DNA of 64,000 nucleotides from Mesorhizobium loti (lineage in GTDB: Bacteria > Pseudomonadota > Alphaproteobacteria > Rhizobiales > Rhizobiaceae): contig NZ_PJRO01000005.1 of the NCBI RefSeq assembly GCF_002858745.1, positions 130,865 through 194,864 on the forward strand, read 5' to 3'. Shown here one piece after another: positions 18,633 to 27,401 of this stretch. A program made the position numbers and the translations under genes. Each line of letters opens with the position of its first letter. The first letter of the stretch is position 1. Under the pieces are notes generated by a model. That model saw nothing but the letters and a program-made list of their open reading frames with translations. It did no database searches and had not been told where the DNA came from.

Positions 18633-19256
18633 TCAGTTCCCCGATGACATATCCGTCGCTGCCGCGACGATGGCGCGTCGCAGCCAGATGTGCCGCGGCG
18701 CATCCTGCTGGCGCGCGTGCCAGGCGAGGCTCATCGTGAAGAGCCCGAGGTCGAGCGGCGGCGGCAACGCCACGAAGCGCCCCAGGGTGGCGGCCGCTCG
18801 CGCCAGGCTCGACGGCAGTGTCATGACGAGGTCGGAGCGAGCGGCGATCTCGGCGGCGGCAAAGAAATTCGGCACGCGCAGCTTCACCCGCCGCGTCTGC
18901 CCCATCCGCGCCAGCACCTCGTCGACCGGAGCCGGCCCGACGCCGGTGACGCTCACCACGATATGCTCCAGCGCCAGGAAGTGTTCGAGCGTGAGTTTTC
19001 GGCCAAGCGCCGGGTGCTGCGCCCGCATCAACGTCACCAGCTCTTCGTCATAGAGGCGCCGCCGCTGGATGCCGGCCGGCGCTTCGTCGATCAGCGCCAC
19101 CATTGCATCAGCACCACCTTGCTCCAGCGCCTCGAACCCGTTGGTGCCGGGTGCTGCGATATCAAGATCGAGCAGGGGCGCCTCGCGGGCGAGGCGGAGA
19201 AGCTCACCGGGATATTGCTGGCTCAGGTATGAGCCGGCGCCTTTTCCTGTCCCGGT
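18633..19256 (-). pseudogene. LysR-family regulator remnant, ligand-binding domain only
   Basis: The frame is open from a stop at about 19257 down to 18633 and encodes a LysR effector-binding domain. It runs from SYLSQQYPGELLRLAREAPL through EALEQGGADAMVAL and IVVSVTGVG to HARQQDAPRHIWLRRAI near the end. The N-terminal winged helix is absent, and its place is taken by the end of a neighbouring gene that stops at 19257. An internal ATG at 19103 could start a 156-residue piece, but that would lack DNA binding. A regulator truncated by deletion is the simplest reading. Confidence 0.75.
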
Positions 19257-19760
19257 TCAGACCCGCCGGGCGAAATGTTCATAGGTGATCCGCCAGGCAT
19301 CGCTGTCTGAAGCCCTTTCCTCGCCGATCCAGTGGAAGCTGTCGGCCGTGATCTCGGTGAAACGCCATCGTGTCTTCAGGCCGCGCGAGTCCTCGCCGAT
19401 CTGGACGATGTCCTTGCCTTCGGCCCGCCCGATCTGGCGTGAATAATCCTGGTTGAGCGGATCGCTCCAGATGATGTGCCAGCCGTCGATCGCGGGATCG
19501 AAGACGCGCAAGGTCGTGCCGTACATGGTGGATGGCTCAGGACGCCGCGGCCGGATCCATATGTCCTGGATGGCGCGGCCCTCGAGCACCCAGCCGAAAT
19601 GGATTTCTCCAGGGAGGTTCTCGATCGTACCGTCGTCGCTGTGGTGGAGCGTGTCCATCTCCCAACTGCCAACCAGCCAGCCATAGAGTGCCATGGCATC
19701 TGCCCGCTTCGCCGGTGGACCTTCAGCTCCGAGGGCGGCGAAGAATGGGGAAATGGTCAT
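19257..19760 (-). CDS. conserved hypothetical protein, DUF1579-like
   Basis: A 167-residue soluble protein with many Trp residues and alternating hydrophobic strands (YGWLVGSWEMDTLHH, GEIHFGWVLEGRAIQDIWI, GWHIIWSDP, RWRFTEITADSFHWIGEE). This pattern resembles the DUF1579/lipocalin-like hypothetical proteins. The start at 19760 has GGAGG at good spacing. There is no signal peptide. It is divergent from the FAD monooxygenase across a 250-bp gap, and its 3' end abuts the LysR remnant. No reaction can be assigned. Confidence 0.65.
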   Translation of the reverse strand: MTISPFFAALGAEGPPAKRADAMALYGWLVGSWEMDTLHHSDDGTIENLPGEIHFGWVLEGRAIQDIWIRPRRPEPSTMYGTTLRVFDPAIDGWHIIWSDPLNQDYSRQIGRAEGKDIVQIGEDSRGLKTRWRFTEITADSFHWIGEERASDSDAWRITYEHFARRV

Positions 19761-20010
19761 CGTCTGCTTCCTCCAAAGAAGGCAAGTGTCGCACAACCGT
19801 GCTGACACCTTTCCTTCAGGAGGGCACAAGATCGTTCCTGCTGGATGTTCCGGGTGGCCGCTCGGGATGCGGCGTCGCTTGGCGAGATCAAGAATGCAGC
19901 AACAGAGGCTGCCCCCTCCATATCATACATATGGCGCACAACCCTCTTGCTTCAAGACCCTGACCACGTCGTAGAAGGCTGGCCCCTTCACTCATTCCAC
20001 GAGGTGGCAT

Positions 20011-21453
20011 ATGTCCGAACACGAGATCCTCATTGCCGGCGCCGGCCCAACCGGCCTGACGCTGGCAGGTGAGCTGGCGCTTGCCGGCGTCGACGTTGCG
20101 CTCGTCGAGCCGCGATTGACGATGGACCTGCCCGGCAGGCGCGCGGGTGGATTGCATGCGCGGTCGCTCGAACTGCTCGACCAGCGCGGCATCGTCGACC
20201 GGTTCCTCGCCGAGGGGCAGGCCTACCCCAATGTCGGCTTTCACATCGCGCTCGACATCGGCGATTTCCCGACCCGGCACAACTATCTGCTGGCACTGCG
20301 CCAGGAGCGCATCGAACGGCTGCTGGCGGATTGGGTCGAAGAGCTGGACGTGCCGGTCTATCGCGGCAGCGAAGTGCTGGACATTGTCCAGGCCGAAAAC
20401 GGGGTCGAGGTTGCGACGGCGCAGGGCAAGACCATGCGGGCGGCATGGCTGGTGGGTTGCGACGGCGGGCGCAGCAGGATGCGAAAAGCAGCCGGCATCG
20501 CTTTTCCGGGCTGGGACGCTTCGACGAGCTGGCTGATCGCCGAGGTCAGGATGACCGAGCAGCCGGTGCTCGGTTTCCGCGAGACCGCCTCCGGCCGCCA
20601 CGCCATGGCCATGCTGGACGACGGCGAAAGGGTGGGCGTGGTGCTTGCCGGGCAGGATCCGCGTGCCATCGGCGTGCCGTCGCTGGACGAACTCGCCACC
20701 GCGCTGACGGCGGCCTACGGCACTGATTTCGGTGTGCATGCGCCCACTGTCATATCCCGTTTTAGCGACGCGGCACGCCAGGCGGAAACCTACCGCAAGG
20801 GGCGTGTCCTGCTGGCCGGCGATGCCGCGCACATCCACTCGCCGATGGGCGGGCAAGGGCTCAATCTCGGTCTCCAGGATGCGGTCAATCTTGGCTGGAA
20901 GCTGGCCCGGGTCGCCAAGGGGATATCACCCGAAACGCTGCTCGACAGCTATCAGGCCGAGCGTCATCCGGTCGCGGCACGCGTGCTGCGCAACACCATT
21001 GCCCAGGGCGTATTGCGTTATCCCGGCGAGCGCATCGCGGTACTCGGCGAATTCGTCTCCGAGCTGCTGGCGATGAGCGAGCCGTGCAAGCACTTCGCTG
21101 CGATGATGAGTGGCCTCGATATCCGCTACGGGGCTGATGAAGGTCACCCGCTGCTCGGCCGCCGCATGCCCGATCTCGACATCGTCGTCGCCGAGGGGTC
21201 GACGCGTGTCTTCACGCTGCTGCACGATGCGCGGCCGGTGCTGCTCAACTTCGGCGAACCGCTTGCCATTGATGATTGGGCTGATCACGTGAAGCGGGTC
21301 GACGCGACGTTTGAAGGTACGTGCGAACTCCCCGTCATCGGCGCGGTCCCAGCGCCCGCCGCCATCCTGATCCGGCCAGACGGGCATGTCGCGTGGGTTG
21401 GAGATGGCGGTTCAGCAGGTCTCTCGGCTGCCCTCGGCGCCTGGTTCGATTGA
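20011..21453 (+). CDS. FAD-dependent aromatic monooxygenase (PHBH/RdmE-like)
   Basis: A 480-residue group A flavoprotein monooxygenase. The Rossmann motif is EILIAGAGPTGLTLAGELA, the mid-sequence DG motif is LVGCDGGRSRMRK, and the second FAD motif is GRVLLAGDAAHIHSPMGGQGLNLGLQDAVNLGWKLA. A thioredoxin-like C-terminal extension (VLLNFGEP, DGHVAWVGD) is present, as in phenol hydroxylase and polyketide hydroxylases. Such enzymes use NAD(P)H and oxygen to hydroxylate aromatic rings. The start at 20011 is followed directly by the conserved domain. A hairpin lies 38 bp after the stop. The substrate is unknown. Confidence 0.88.
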   Translation: MSEHEILIAGAGPTGLTLAGELALAGVDVALVEPRLTMDLPGRRAGGLHARSLELLDQRGIVDRFLAEGQAYPNVGFHIALDIGDFPTRHNYLLALRQERIERLLADWVEELDVPVYRGSEVLDIVQAENGVEVATAQGKTMRAAWLVGCDGGRSRMRKAAGIAFPGWDASTSWLIAEVRMTEQPVLGFRETASGRHAMAMLDDGERVGVVLAGQDPRAIGVPSLDELATALTAAYGTDFGVHAPTVISRFSDAARQAETYRKGRVLLAGDAAHIHSPMGGQGLNLGLQDAVNLGWKLARVAKGISPETLLDSYQAERHPVAARVLRNTIAQGVLRYPGERIAVLGEFVSELLAMSEPCKHFAAMMSGLDIRYGADEGHPLLGRRMPDLDIVVAEGSTRVFTLLHDARPVLLNFGEPLAIDDWADHVKRVDATFEGTCELPVIGAVPAPAAILIRPDGHVAWVGDGGSAGLSAALGAWFD

Positions 21454-21490
21454 ACCACCCGCCGGAGCAATTCGGGTCTTGGCCTGCCTG

Positions 21491-21516
21491 CCGGCATGGC
21501 ACCCTTGCCATGCCGG
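21491..21516. terminator. hairpin between convergent genes
   Basis: CCGGCATGGCA and TGCCATGCCGG form a perfect 11-bp stem around a 4-base loop. A second copy of the left arm at 21523-21533 could pair alternatively with the right arm. There is no T-run. It lies between the convergent monooxygenase and glycine-rich protein genes and may act on both. Confidence 0.55.
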
Positions 21517-21570
21517 GCCCATCCGGCATGGCAAGCTCACGTCGGCCATGACGCGTTTCGCGAAGCCTGC

Positions 21571-22065
21571 CTATTTGCGGGCATCCAGCAGGGCGTTGAC
21601 CTGGCTGACCTGCTCGGGCGACAGGGTGGACATGCCGAAGCTTGCGGCCAGTTTGGCTTCCGCGACCTCGAGTGCCTGCTGTTGGGCCGTCGGATCCTGA
21701 AGGGCGAGGGCCGCTTCGCGGCTCTTTTCGTAAGTGGCTATCCTGCCGACGGCCGAGTTCGGGCTGGCATGCGCACGCGCCTTTGCCGACGCATGCGCCG
21801 CATTCAAGGCGCCCAGCATGTTGGCGTCCTTGCCGAGCGACTTCGCATCGTTCTTCTCATGCGCCTCGGCGGACTTGCCGTGATCGGTGCTGTGGCCGTT
21901 GCCGCCGCTATTGCCTCCGCCATTGCCGTTGCCTCCGCCGTTGCCGCCCCCATTCTTGGCATATGCGGCACTGACAAGGCCGACATTACCGAGGTGGCCT
22001 AGCGATACGGTTCCGGCTGCCAGTCCGGCGCATGCCAATGCGGCGAGATATCGATTGCGTTTCAT
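21571..22065 (-). CDS. small secreted glycine/asparagine-rich protein
   Basis: A 164-residue protein. Residues 1-36 form a signal peptide (MKRNRYLAALACAGLAAG, hydrophobic core, cleavage after AYA). A low-complexity Gly/Asn run follows (NGGGNGGGNGNGGGNSGGNG), then a charged linker and an alanine-rich helical region of about 90 residues (ALEVAEAKLAASFGMSTLS, EQVSQVNALLDAR). No enzyme motif is visible. Export to the periplasm or outside is likely; the function is unknown. It is convergent with the monooxygenase gene and is preceded by a LysR gene on the same strand that ends about 100 bp upstream. Confidence 0.7.
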   Translation of the reverse strand: MKRNRYLAALACAGLAAGTVSLGHLGNVGLVSAAYAKNGGGNGGGNGNGGGNSGGNGHSTDHGKSAEAHEKNDAKSLGKDANMLGALNAAHASAKARAHASPNSAVGRIATYEKSREAALALQDPTAQQQALEVAEAKLAASFGMSTLSPEQVSQVNALLDARK

Positions 22066-22167
22066 TGGAGACCTCCACGTGCCTTGCCCGCAATGCTTGC
22101 TTCCCGCCGTATTGGGGCGGATGTGTGGCTTGGATGGGGTCTGGAAAGATGCCTGCCTGCCTGGAAG

Positions 22168-23052
22168 TCAGATTTCAGGGTTTGACAGCAGCCACGCCCT
22201 GACCGCTGCCGCGGGCAATGGGAAGCGCGGCTTGCGTGGCGTGACCACATAATAGGCGCGGTCGCTCTCCATCGTGACCGCAAAAGCGTCGACGAGCCGT
22301 CCGGCGGCAAGGTCGGCGTCGACGAAACCGCGGCTTGCCAGCGCGATGCCCTGGCCGCCGAGCGCGGCGTCGATAGCCAGCGCGGTCTGGTTGAAGTGCA
22401 AGCCTCTGTTGCCGCCGGAGCCGGGTCGCCCGGACACCTTCTCGATGAACTCGGGCCAGCGGCTGTGCGCATCGTGCAGAAGCACGTAAGCATCGAGCCG
22501 GTTCGCCGACAGCGGCACTTTTGCGCCCGCCAGCAGCACCGGACTGCAGACGCCGACAAGTTCCTCCCGGAAGAGAAGGTCCGTGTGAAGTTGCGGGCCG
22601 ACAGGTGCGGGGCCATAGCGCACGGCGATGTCGATGCCTTCCGGCTGGAAGCTGGAAATCCGGTCGGTGGCAACAATTCCAAGGCTCAGTTCCGGATGAA
22701 GGGCGGAAAAGCCGGGCAGGCGTGGCAGCAGCCATTTCGAGGCGAAGGTCGGGGTGACGCTGATGGAGAGGCGCACCGGCTGCGGCCGCAGCGCGGCCGT
22801 GCCTTCGACGATAAGCTCGAACGCGCGCCGGATGGTGCCGGCATAGGCGCGGCCCTGGTCGGTCAGCGCCAGCGTCCTCGGCAGCCGGTGGAACAGTTTC
22901 AGGCCTAGCGAATCCTCCAATCCGCGTACATGCTGCGCGACGGCTCCCTGCGTCACGCCCAGTTCTTCGGCGGCAAGCCGGAAGTTCAGGTGGCGGGCCG
23001 ACGCCTCGAAGGCGCGCACGGCATTGAGCGAGGGAAGTTGGCCTGTTCGCAT
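22168..23052 (-). CDS. LysR-family regulator, GcvA-like
   Basis: A 294-residue LysR regulator. It begins MRTGQLPSLNAVRAFEASARHLNFRLAAEELGVTQ, a pattern typical of the GcvA/AmpR subgroup. The recognition helix GAVAQHVRGLEDSLGLKLFHR, the linker helix and a ligand-binding domain with KWLLPRLPGF follow. It is divergent from an SDR gene across 96 bp, the usual arrangement for a LysR regulator and its target. Confidence 0.88.
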   Translation of the reverse strand: MRTGQLPSLNAVRAFEASARHLNFRLAAEELGVTQGAVAQHVRGLEDSLGLKLFHRLPRTLALTDQGRAYAGTIRRAFELIVEGTAALRPQPVRLSISVTPTFASKWLLPRLPGFSALHPELSLGIVATDRISSFQPEGIDIAVRYGPAPVGPQLHTDLLFREELVGVCSPVLLAGAKVPLSANRLDAYVLLHDAHSRWPEFIEKVSGRPGSGGNRGLHFNQTALAIDAALGGQGIALASRGFVDADLAAGRLVDAFAVTMESDRAYYVVTPRKPRFPLPAAAVRAWLLSNPEI

Positions 23053-23148
23053 CCGGTAGTTTTTCTATTGGCAAAACATAAGGAAACTGGTTCGAATACC
23101 TCGGATAAAAAGCGTATCAGAACCAACCGGTTTTCGGAAGGAAGCACA

Positions 23149-23853
23149 ATGACTGTAGAAAAAGTAGCGATTGTCACGGCTGGCGGCAGCGGCATGGGGG
23201 CGGCTGCGGCGAAGCGCCTGGCGAAGGACGGATACAAGGTCGCCATCCTGTCGTCTTCCGGAAAGGGCGAAGCCCTGGCGGCAGAACTCGGCGGCATCGG
23301 GGTGACCGGGTCCAACCAGTCGAACGACGATCTCAAGCGGCTGGTCGATGCTACCATGGAAAAATGGGGCCGCGTCGATGTGCTGGTGAACAGCGCCGGC
23401 CATGGCCCGCGTGCGCCGATCCTCGAGATCACCGACGAGCAGTGGCACCAGGGCATCGATGTCTACTTTATGAACGTCGTCCGCCCAGTCCGCCTGGTGG
23501 CTCCGATCATGCAGGCGCAGCGCAAGGGCTCGATCGTCAACATCTCGACAGCCTGGGTCGGCGAACCGTCGGCGATGTTCCCGACCTCCGCGGTCGCCCG
23601 GGCAGGCCTTGCCGTCTACACCAAGATCTTCACCGACACCTACGCCGCCGACAACATCCGCATGAACAACGTCCTGCCGGGCTGGATCGACAGCCTTCCG
23701 GCAACCGAGGAGCGCCGCGATAGCGTTCCCATGCAGCGCTACGGCACGAGCGACGAGATCGCCGCCGCGATCGCTTTCCTGGCGTCGGATGAGGCTTCCT
23801 ACATCACCGGCCAGAGCCTGAAGGTCGACGGCGGCCTCATTCGTTCGGTTTGA
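23149..23853 (+). CDS. atypical short-chain dehydrogenase/reductase-like protein
   Basis: A 234-residue Rossmann-fold SDR protein. The ATG at 23149 has GGAAGGA before it. The nucleotide-binding glycines (TAGGSGMG) and the VNSAGHG motif are present. At the usual active site, VNISTAWVGEP is followed by TSAVARAGL, where the YxxxK pair is replaced by Ser and Arg. Relatives with SNVARAGL at this place form a known divergent SDR subgroup. It may use a different catalytic residue, bind without catalysis, or act on unusual substrates. It ends 164 bp before the MhqED-like fusion and is divergent from a LysR gene. Confidence 0.82.
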   Translation: MTVEKVAIVTAGGSGMGAAAAKRLAKDGYKVAILSSSGKGEALAAELGGIGVTGSNQSNDDLKRLVDATMEKWGRVDVLVNSAGHGPRAPILEITDEQWHQGIDVYFMNVVRPVRLVAPIMQAQRKGSIVNISTAWVGEPSAMFPTSAVARAGLAVYTKIFTDTYAADNIRMNNVLPGWIDSLPATEERRDSVPMQRYGTSDEIAAAIAFLASDEASYITGQSLKVDGGLIRSV

Positions 23854-23869
23854 TCTGACTGTCGCACCC

Positions 23870-23886
23870 GTTCGCGATCGGTGAAC
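23870..23886 (+). promoter_or_regulatory. GTTCGCGA-type operator upstream of the dioxygenase-hydrolase fusion
   Basis: GTTCGCGATCGGTGAAC is an imperfect inverted repeat with the LysR-box form T-N11-A. It lies about 130 bp before the fusion gene. With one flanking base on each side it matches the second site in front of the other dioxygenase gene (34687-34703) at 15 of 19 positions. Confidence 0.5.
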
Positions 23887-24017
23887 GCCGTGTTCGCCGC
23901 GTCACGCTTGGCGCTGAGGGTCTGCCCGTGCGATGTTGCCGCATTGCCGGGAGTTTGCAGATGCCGATCCATCCGATCTTCACAGACCCTTCGGCGCACT
24001 GCGCCGGGGCCTGAGAC

Positions 24018-25559
24018 ATGGATCAGCTCTCCAATGGCATCCACCACGTCACGCTGATCACGCGCGACGTGCAGGCGAATGTCGATTTTTATGTCGGCTT
24101 CCTCGGCCTGCGCCTGGTCAAGCGCACCGGCGGTTATGAAGACGGCCAGCAATTGCACCTGTTCTACGGCGACGATCATGGCTCGCCCGGCTCGCTTGTC
24201 ACTTTCCTGGTCTGGCAGGACGGCGCGCCGGGTCGCGCCGGCCTCGGCCAGGTTTCGGAGATCGCGTTTGCCGTGCCGGCAACAAGCATCGGCGGCTGGC
24301 TGGTGCGCGCGCTCGACAAGGGGGTGCCGGTGCAGGGACCCGTGCGCGAGTTCGGCGAACCTGTGCTCAGGCTGAAGGACCCCGACGGTTTCATCGTCAA
24401 GCTGGTCGGCGTGAGCGAAAATGCAACCGGTTCCGACGACGCGGTCGGCAGGCTGCGCGCGGTCACCATCCTTACCGGCGATGCCGAAGAGACAGCGGCT
24501 TTCGTGCGCCGTTTCGGCTACAAGCCGGGGCCGGTGGCCGAGAACATCCAACGCCTGCTGTCGAATGCCGATGCGATCGACGTGCGCAATGCGGCGGGTT
24601 ATGTGCCGGGCATGCCGGGCACGGGCACCGCCGACCATGTCGCGTTCCGCGCTACGGATGTGGCGATCTTGCAGGACGTGGAAGCATCCCTGTCGAGGCT
24701 GAACTCGTCGCCGACGACGGTTCACGACCGCAAATATTTCACCTCGCTTTACGTCCGCGAGCCAGGCGGCACGCTGTTCGAACTGGCGACCGACGGACCG
24801 GGTTTTGCCATTGACGAAGCGCCGGACCGGCTGGGCGAGACCCTGTTCCTGCCACCACACGATGCCGCGCGCGCCGACGACCTGCGAGTGATGCTGCCGC
24901 AGTTCTCCATGCCTAGCGAGCCGCGGATGCCGCGGCGCGATCTGCCCTTCGCACATCGTTTCTTCACGCCGGACGATCCGGATGGAAGCACCTTCGTGCT
25001 GCTGCACGGGACCGGCGGCAGCGAGGCCGACCTGATGCCGCTGGCGCACCGCATTGCACCTCGCGCCACTCTGCTGGGCGTGCGCGGACGCAGCCACGAG
25101 GAAGGCATCGCCCGTTGGTTCCGGCGCATGTCGCCGAGGGTTTTTGACCAGGCCGACATCCGCTCAGAGGCCGAGGCCTTCGAGGCTTTCATGGAAGGCG
25201 CGATTTCAGGCTATGGCCTCAAGGCCGGGCGGATCACCTTCCTCGGCTATTCGAACGGCGCCAACTTCGCCGCCGCCGTCATGGGCCTGCATCCGGCGGT
25301 GATCCGCCGCGTCATCCTGCTCAGGGCCGTGCCGGTGCTCGATCCGTTGCCCGAGGCCGATCTGGCTGGAAACGAGGCCCTGGTGATCAGCGGCGAGCAG
25401 GATCCGTTCGGCGACGGCGCGCCGATGCTCGCCGAATGGCTCGAGGCGCATGGAGCCCGCACCGGACACCGCACGGTTGCCGCCGGCCATCAGCTGACCG
25501 TTGATGACGAGGCGATCGCGCGGGACTGGTTTACGGACCTGCAGCCTGCTTCCGGCTGA
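24018..25559 (+). CDS. ring-cleaving dioxygenase fused to alpha/beta hydrolase (MhqE-MhqD-like)
   Basis: A 513-residue two-domain protein. Residues 1-300 are a glyoxalase/VOC-fold ring-cleaving dioxygenase like MhqO/MhqE. The expected metal ligands are a His in GIHHVTL (residue 9 or 10), His207 in DHVAFRA and Glu255 in LFELATDGPG. Residues of about 315-510 are a carboxylesterase/phospholipase-type alpha/beta hydrolase like MhqD. It has LLHGTGG, the nucleophile Ser412 in GYSNGAN, an Asp in GEQDPFGDG and a His in AAGHQLTVDD. In Bacillus these are separate genes of the quinone-responsive mhqED operon. The fusion suggests that a hydroquinone-like ring is opened and the product hydrolysed by one polypeptide. 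The substrate is inferred. Confidence 0.87.
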   Translation: MDQLSNGIHHVTLITRDVQANVDFYVGFLGLRLVKRTGGYEDGQQLHLFYGDDHGSPGSLVTFLVWQDGAPGRAGLGQVSEIAFAVPATSIGGWLVRALDKGVPVQGPVREFGEPVLRLKDPDGFIVKLVGVSENATGSDDAVGRLRAVTILTGDAEETAAFVRRFGYKPGPVAENIQRLLSNADAIDVRNAAGYVPGMPGTGTADHVAFRATDVAILQDVEASLSRLNSSPTTVHDRKYFTSLYVREPGGTLFELATDGPGFAIDEAPDRLGETLFLPPHDAARADDLRVMLPQFSMPSEPRMPRRDLPFAHRFFTPDDPDGSTFVLLHGTGGSEADLMPLAHRIAPRATLLGVRGRSHEEGIARWFRRMSPRVFDQADIRSEAEAFEAFMEGAISGYGLKAGRITFLGYSNGANFAAAVMGLHPAVIRRVILLRAVPVLDPLPEADLAGNEALVISGEQDPFGDGAPMLAEWLEAHGARTGHRTVAAGHQLTVDDEAIARDWFTDLQPASG

Positions 25560-25581
25560 CATCCGCCGCAGACTGCGGCGC

Positions 25582-26433
25582 CTACTTGATGCCCGCCCGC
25601 ATGAAGCTTTGCACGAACTGGCGCTGGAACAGCAGGAAACCGATCAGCAGCGGCGCCGATGTCATCAACGCGGCGGCGGATATGATGCTCCACTGGACGC
25701 CCTGGTCAGGCGAGGCAAAGACTTGGAGCCCGACCGTCAACGGCCTTGTCGAGACCGAGTTGGTGACGACCAGCGGCCACAGCAAATTGTTCCAGTGGTA
25801 GCTCACCGAGACAAGGCCGTAGGCGACATAGATTGGGCGCGACAGCGGAACATAGACCTTGAGCAGGATGCCGAGCGGGCCGGCGCCCTCGACACGGGCA
25901 GCGTCGTCCAGTTCCTTCGGCACGGTCAGGAAAGCCTGGCGCAGCAGGAAGATGCCGAAAGCCGAGGCCATGTAGGGTAAGCCCATGGCCAGCACCGTAT
26001 CGATGACGCCGAGCTTGACCATGGTGCGGTAGTTCTCGACCAGCAGAACTTCCGGCATGATCATCAGCTGCAGCAGCACCAGCATGAACACGATGGTCTT
26101 GCCGCGGAATTCGTAGCGGGCGAAGGCGTAGGCGGCGAGCGTGCAAATGACGAATTGCGAGGCCAGGATCACGGTGATCAGCACGAAGGTGTTGAGGAAA
26201 TAACGCGCGAAGGGCGCGGCGTTCCAGGCATCGACGAAGTTGCCAAGCGTCAGCGGCGCGAACAGGTCGAAACGCACCTCGTATTCGGCGGCGTGGAATG
26301 CCATCCATACCGCGTAGAACAGCGGCAGCACCCACAGCGCCCCAAGCAGGTAGCAGCCAGCCAGTTCGACGGCACGCCAGAAGGATTGTCCGCGTGAATG
26401 GACGGGCTGGTCGGTAAGCGCGGTCAAGGTCAT
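25582..26433 (-). CDS. ABC importer permease, UgpE/MalG-like
   Basis: A 283-residue inner-membrane permease with six hydrophobic helices. The coupling-helix motif is ELDDAARVEGAGPLGILLKVYVPLSRP. It is the last gene of a minus-strand importer operon (binding protein, UgpA-like permease, this gene) and overlaps the previous permease gene by four bases. With its partner it forms the channel of a carbohydrate-type importer of the UGP/MAL class. Neighbouring phosphodiesterase and nucleotidase genes point to a phosphorylated or phosphodiester substrate. Confidence 0.87.
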   Translation of the reverse strand: MTLTALTDQPVHSRGQSFWRAVELAGCYLLGALWVLPLFYAVWMAFHAAEYEVRFDLFAPLTLGNFVDAWNAAPFARYFLNTFVLITVILASQFVICTLAAYAFARYEFRGKTIVFMLVLLQLMIMPEVLLVENYRTMVKLGVIDTVLAMGLPYMASAFGIFLLRQAFLTVPKELDDAARVEGAGPLGILLKVYVPLSRPIYVAYGLVSVSYHWNNLLWPLVVTNSVSTRPLTVGLQVFASPDQGVQWSIISAAALMTSAPLLIGFLLFQRQFVQSFMRAGIK

Positions 26434-27305
26434 TTGTAGTGCACCTTGCGATCGAGGACGCCGAACTGGATGAAGGCGAGGGCGGCCAGCAGCGCCAGCA
26501 GCACCATGGTGAGGGCTGCCGCATAGCCGGTGTCCCAGAAGCGGAAGCCGGTCTGGTAGATGTAGTAGAGCAGCAGCGTGCTGGCGTTGTCAGGCCCGCC
26601 GCGGGTCAGCACGATGACATGGTCGATCAGCCGGAACGAATTGATGATGGCGTTGATCAGCACGAACAGCGTCGTCGGCATCAAAAGCGGAAACGTCACT
26701 CGCCTGAAGAAATACCAGCGGCTGGCGCCTTCCAGCGAGGCGGCCTCCGACAGCGATGGGCTGATCTGCTGCAGGGCAGCCAGATAGAAGATCATGAAGA
26801 AACCGGCTTCCTTCCAGACCGCCAGCACCATCAGGCTGCCCAGCGCCGTCGAAGGATCGCCCAGCCAGTTGGTCTCCGCGAAACCGAAAGGCGCCAGCAC
26901 CCTGTCGATCAGGCCGTAGCCGGGCGTGTAGAAAAACAGCCAGATGTTGGCGACGGCGATCATCGGCAGCACCGTTGGCAGGAAGAACGACATCCTGAGC
27001 AGCGACTTGCCACGGATCGAGGAGTTGACGATCAGCGCCATCAAAAGGGAAAGCCCGATCGCTGCCGGCACCGTGCCGATCGCATAGATGGCGTTGTTCT
27101 TGAGCGCGGCCAGGAAGACCGGGTCGGCAAGCATGTTGGCATACTGATCGACACCTTTGAACTTCGCGGGCCGGGTGCCGCGTGGCGTCGAATAGAAGCT
27201 GTTGATGAAGGTCATCACCGCCGGCACATGGGTGAAGGCGGCAAGCAGCACGACGGCCGGCAGCAAAAGCAGCCATGCGGTGATCTGGTTCTTCGCACCT
27301 GTCAC
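26430..27305 (-). CDS. ABC importer permease, UgpA/MalF-like
   Basis: A 291-residue permease with six predicted helices and the EAA-type loop SEAASLEGASRWYFFRRVTFP. GTG at 27305 is taken as start because AGGAG lies six bases upstream; the longer frame from 27398 would add a non-hydrophobic arginine-rich segment. It overlaps the UgpE-like gene by four bases and follows the binding-protein gene after about 100 bp. Confidence 0.86.
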   Translation of the reverse strand: MTGAKNQITAWLLLLPAVVLLAAFTHVPAVMTFINSFYSTPRGTRPAKFKGVDQYANMLADPVFLAALKNNAIYAIGTVPAAIGLSLLMALIVNSSIRGKSLLRMSFFLPTVLPMIAVANIWLFFYTPGYGLIDRVLAPFGFAETNWLGDPSTALGSLMVLAVWKEAGFFMIFYLAALQQISPSLSEAASLEGASRWYFFRRVTFPLLMPTTLFVLINAIINSFRLIDHVIVLTRGGPDNASTLLLYYIYQTGFRFWDTGYAAALTMVLLALLAALAFIQFGVLDRKVHYK

Positions 27306-27401
27306 GAGGCACTCCTTGTCGACTATCGGGGCTGGCTGCCGGGCCGGGCGTTTACGATCGCTTCGCTGCGGGCGGCGCCGAAACGCCGCCCTGTTCAACG
27401 C

